Shown one piece after another: positions 61,997 through 64,000 of a stretch of DNA of 64,000 bases. The stretch is from JAOPZW01 sp963764585 (lineage in GTDB: Bacteria > Actinomycetota > Thermoleophilia > Solirubrobacterales > Solirubrobacteraceae), in the NCBI GenBank assembly GCA_963764585.1, contig CAVXTB010000011.1, forward strand, positions 248,001 to 312,000, read 5' to 3'. The notes beneath the pieces are model-generated. The model saw only the letters and a program-made list of their open reading frames with translations, did no database searches and was not told the origin of the DNA. A program made the position numbers and the translations under genes. Position 1 is the stretch's first letter. Every line of letters starts with the position of its first letter.

Positions 61997-64000
61997 ATGA
62001 CGCAGAGCATGAGCACGAGCACGGAGGCGCGCGAGCGCATCGAGGACCTCGCCGCGCGGATCGTCGCCCTGCGCGACGCCTACTACGGCGGCGAGCCGCT
62101 CGCCGCCGACGCCGACTACGACGCCCTCGAGGACGAGCTGCGCGCGCTCGTCGCCGCGCACCCCGACCTGGCGCCCGATCCCAACCCGCTGGAGACCGTG
62201 GGGGCGCCCGCGGTCCTGCACGCGCCGGTGCGCCACAGCCGGCCGATGCTGTCGCTGGAGAAGGCGAGCGCGCCCGAGCAGGTCGCCGCGTTCTTCGATC
62301 GCTTCCCGGGCCAGCCGGTCGTCGTGATGCCCAAGCTCGACGGGCTCTCGCTCGCGCTCGTGTACGAAGGCGGTCGCCTGCGGCGTGCGGTCACGCGCGG
62401 CGACGGCACGACCGGCGAGGACGTGACCGTGCTCGTGCGGGCGCTCGGCGACGGCGTGCCGCCGACGATCCCCGCCGACGGCCGGGTCGAGGTCCGCGGC
62501 GAGCTCGTGATGCTGCGCTCCACCTTCGCCGCCTACAACGCCGCGCATCCGGACAAGCCGCTGATCAACCCGCGCGGCGCCGCCGCCGGGACGATCCGCG
62601 CCAAGGACCCGGCGGTCGTCGCCGAGCGCCGGCTGCGCTTCTTCGCCTTCGACCTCGACACCGCCAACGGCGCGCATGCCGACGTCGAGGACGCGCTGCG
62701 CACGCTCGGCTTCGACGCGGCCGACATGCGCCACTGCGACAGCGCTGCGGCCGCGCAGGAGGTGATCGCCGCCATCGAGGCCGGGCGCGACGGCCTCGAC
62801 TACGACCTCGACGGCGCCGTGCTGCGGCTGGCCGACCGCAACGCCTACGCCGCGGCGGGAACGCGCGCCAGCAGCCCGCGCGGCGCGCTGGCATACAAGT
62901 TCGCGGCCGAGGAGAAGACCACCGTGCTGGCGGACGTCGTGTGGGACGTCGGCAAGATCGGCAAGGTCGCGCCGACCGCCGTGCTCGAGCCGGTCTTCGT
63001 CGGCGGGACCACCGTGACGCGCGCGACGCTGGCCAACCAGGAGGTCATCCGCGCGCGCGACGTGCGCATCGGCGACACCGTGCTCGTGCGCCGCGCCGGC
63101 GACGTCATCCCGTTCGTCGCCGGAGTGTTGGACGCGTCCAAGCGCACCGGGGCCGAGCGCGAGATCGTCCCGCCTGCCGACTGCCCGTCGTGCGGACAGC
63201 CGCTGACCGAGCAGGGCAACAGCCGCGAGCTGTTCTGCACCAACGTCGCCTGCCCCGCCCAGACGGTTCGGCGCCTGATCCACTGGGGCTCGCGCGCCGC
63301 CGCCGACATCGAGGCGATCGGCCCCGTGTGGATCGAGCGCCTCAACGAGGCCGGGATGCTCGAGCGTCGGTCGGACTTCTACGCGCTTCAGCGCGACGAC
63401 CTGCTCGGCTTCGAGGGCATCGCCGAGGTCTCGGCCGATCGGATGCTCGAGTCGATCGCCCGCAGCCGCGCCGTAGGCCTGCGCCGCGCGCTGGTCGGCC
63501 TGGCGATCCCGATGGCCTCCGAGGCCACGGCCGCGCGGCTGTGCCGCGCCGGCTACCGCAGCCTCGAGGAGGTCGCCGACGCCGACGAGGACGCCCTGCA
63601 GCAGGTCGAGGACATCGGGCCGAAGGTCGCCGCCAGCCTGCGGGCGCACCTCAACCGCGAGGGCGCCCGCGCGGAGCTCGCGCGCCTGCGCGAGCTGGGC
63701 GTCGACCTCGACGTCCGCGACGAGGACCTCCCGCCGCAGGTCGCCGCCGACGCGCCGCTGGCCGGCAAGACGCTCGTGATCACCGGCGCGATCGCCGACC
63801 CGCGCACCGGCGAGAAGGTGGGCCGCCCGGCGTTCCAGCGGATGTGCGAGCGCGCGGGCGCCACCACCGCGTCGTCGGTGTCGGCGAACACCGACATGCT
63901 GGTCTGCGGCGCCAACGTCGGGGCGAGCAAGACCGCCAAGGCCGAGAAGCTCGGCGTCGAGATCGTCGACCAGGGCGAGATCTGGCGCCTGCTCATCGAC
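61997..64000 (+). CDS. ligA: NAD-dependent DNA ligase, cut by right edge
   Basis: This NAD+-dependent DNA ligase shows about 668 codons before the window ends. The Ia domain begins DAYYGGEPLAADADYDALED. The adenylation Lys lies in PKLDGLSLALV near residue 113. NPRGAAAGTIR, YKFAAEEKTT and the OB domain with GDTVLVRRAGDVIPFV follow. The Zn finger has CPSCGQPL and CTNVACPAQ, then HhH repeats. A BRCT domain is starting at the edge (LAGKTLVITGAI). The ATG at 61997 has TAGGAGAAC upstream. It has unusual variants around the adenylation motif (KLDG, not KIDG), so it could be a second, repair-type LigA. It follows the PolX/PHP gene by about 30 bp. Confidence 0.94.
   Translation, partial: MTQSMSTSTEARERIEDLAARIVALRDAYYGGEPLAADADYDALEDELRALVAAHPDLAPDPNPLETVGAPAVLHAPVRHSRPMLSLEKASAPEQVAAFFDRFPGQPVVVMPKLDGLSLALVYEGGRLRRAVTRGDGTTGEDVTVLVRALGDGVPPTIPADGRVEVRGELVMLRSTFAAYNAAHPDKPLINPRGAAAGTIRAKDPAVVAERRLRFFAFDLDTANGAHADVEDALRTLGFDAADMRHCDSAAAAQEVIAAIEAGRDGLDYDLDGAVLRLADRNAYAAAGTRASSPRGALAYKFAAEEKTTVLADVVWDVGKIGKVAPTAVLEPVFVGGTTVTRATLANQEVIRARDVRIGDTVLVRRAGDVIPFVAGVLDASKRTGAEREIVPPADCPSCGQPLTEQGNSRELFCTNVACPAQTVRRLIHWGSRAAADIEAIGPVWIERLNEAGMLERRSDFYALQRDDLLGFEGIAEVSADRMLESIARSRAVGLRRALVGLAIPMASEATAARLCRAGYRSLEEVADADEDALQQVEDIGPKVAASLRAHLNREGARAELARLRELGVDLDVRDEDLPPQVAADAPLAGKTLVITGAIADPRTGEKVGRPAFQRMCERAGATTASSVSANTDMLVCGANVGASKTAKAEKLGVEIVDQGEIWRLLID

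Overview
The window is very GC-rich throughout, with dense genes, frequent GTG/TTG starts and many 4-bp ATGA/GTGA stop-start overlaps. The gene set includes form I CO dehydrogenase, trehalose synthesis from glucan, an AfsR/SARP-type regulator, PAS-GAF-PP2C phosphatases, RNHCP and PHP/PolX proteins. Together these suggest a high-GC actinobacterium, most likely of the class Thermoleophilia (Solirubrobacterales-like). This assignment is an inference from gene content and composition. I saw no tRNA, rRNA, CRISPR array or intact insertion sequence.

Region by region. (1) 1-15984, minus strand: a translationally coupled operon of very large proteins. It encodes a PhoD-like metallophosphatase with extra domains, a DUF6603 protein, two uncharacterised proteins of 910 and 1449 aa, and a further conserved unknown that runs off the left edge and carries an apparent frameshift. 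Upstream lies a decayed aldehyde dehydrogenase remnant. (2) 16281-20244: a beta-propeller lipoprotein, an LtrA-like membrane protein, a HAD-IIA phosphatase and an NHL-repeat protein. (3) 20258-26027, plus strand: treZ-glgX-treY, a glucan-to-trehalose operon. A GT4 glycosyltransferase follows at 27839. Between them on the minus strand sits a two-gene TIR/SLATT (DUF4231) module resembling nucleotide-signalling defence systems. (4) 29054-33092: an ArsR-like regulator with a tiny upstream peptide gene, a STAS protein, a Tat-exported propeller, a PssD/PssE glycosyltransferase pair and a sugar transferase, the last three probably for surface polysaccharide. (5) 33195-38576: a YihY membrane protein, a membrane protein with a GxGD motif, a MarR-MFS pair with an operator over the MarR start codon, an M19 dipeptidase and an unknown protein.

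(6) 38563-52818 is almost entirely minus strand and is dominated by aerobic CO oxidation. A PAS-GAF-PP2C phosphatase, an RsbW-like ATPase, a secreted esterase and an XdhC-YHS fusion lead into five tiny single-span membrane proteins. These run straight into coxM-coxS-coxL, a MobA-like cytidylyltransferase, a frameshifted moxR (coxD-like), coxE, a 60-aa metal-binding protein and a free-standing 153-aa copy of an internal CoxL segment. CoxG-like and zinc-ribbon genes lie just beyond. The large subunit has the form I active-site loop, so the cluster probably lets the cell live on trace CO. (7) 52974-58311: a lysozyme-like protein, a SARP/AfsR-type regulator and a divergent P450. Three 11-bp-spaced direct repeats lie between the regulator and the lysozyme gene, in the geometry typical of SARP operators. 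(8) 58323-64000: a small ATP-dependent DNA ligase, RNHCP, a SnoaL-like protein, a PolX/PHP protein whose polymerase aspartates are replaced, and an NAD-dependent DNA ligase cut by the right edge.

The strongest candidates for undescribed biology are the five-membrane-protein module at the head of the CO dehydrogenase operon together with the detached CoxL segment at its end, the giant-protein operon at the left edge, and the TIR/SLATT pair with its SARP-like promoter.
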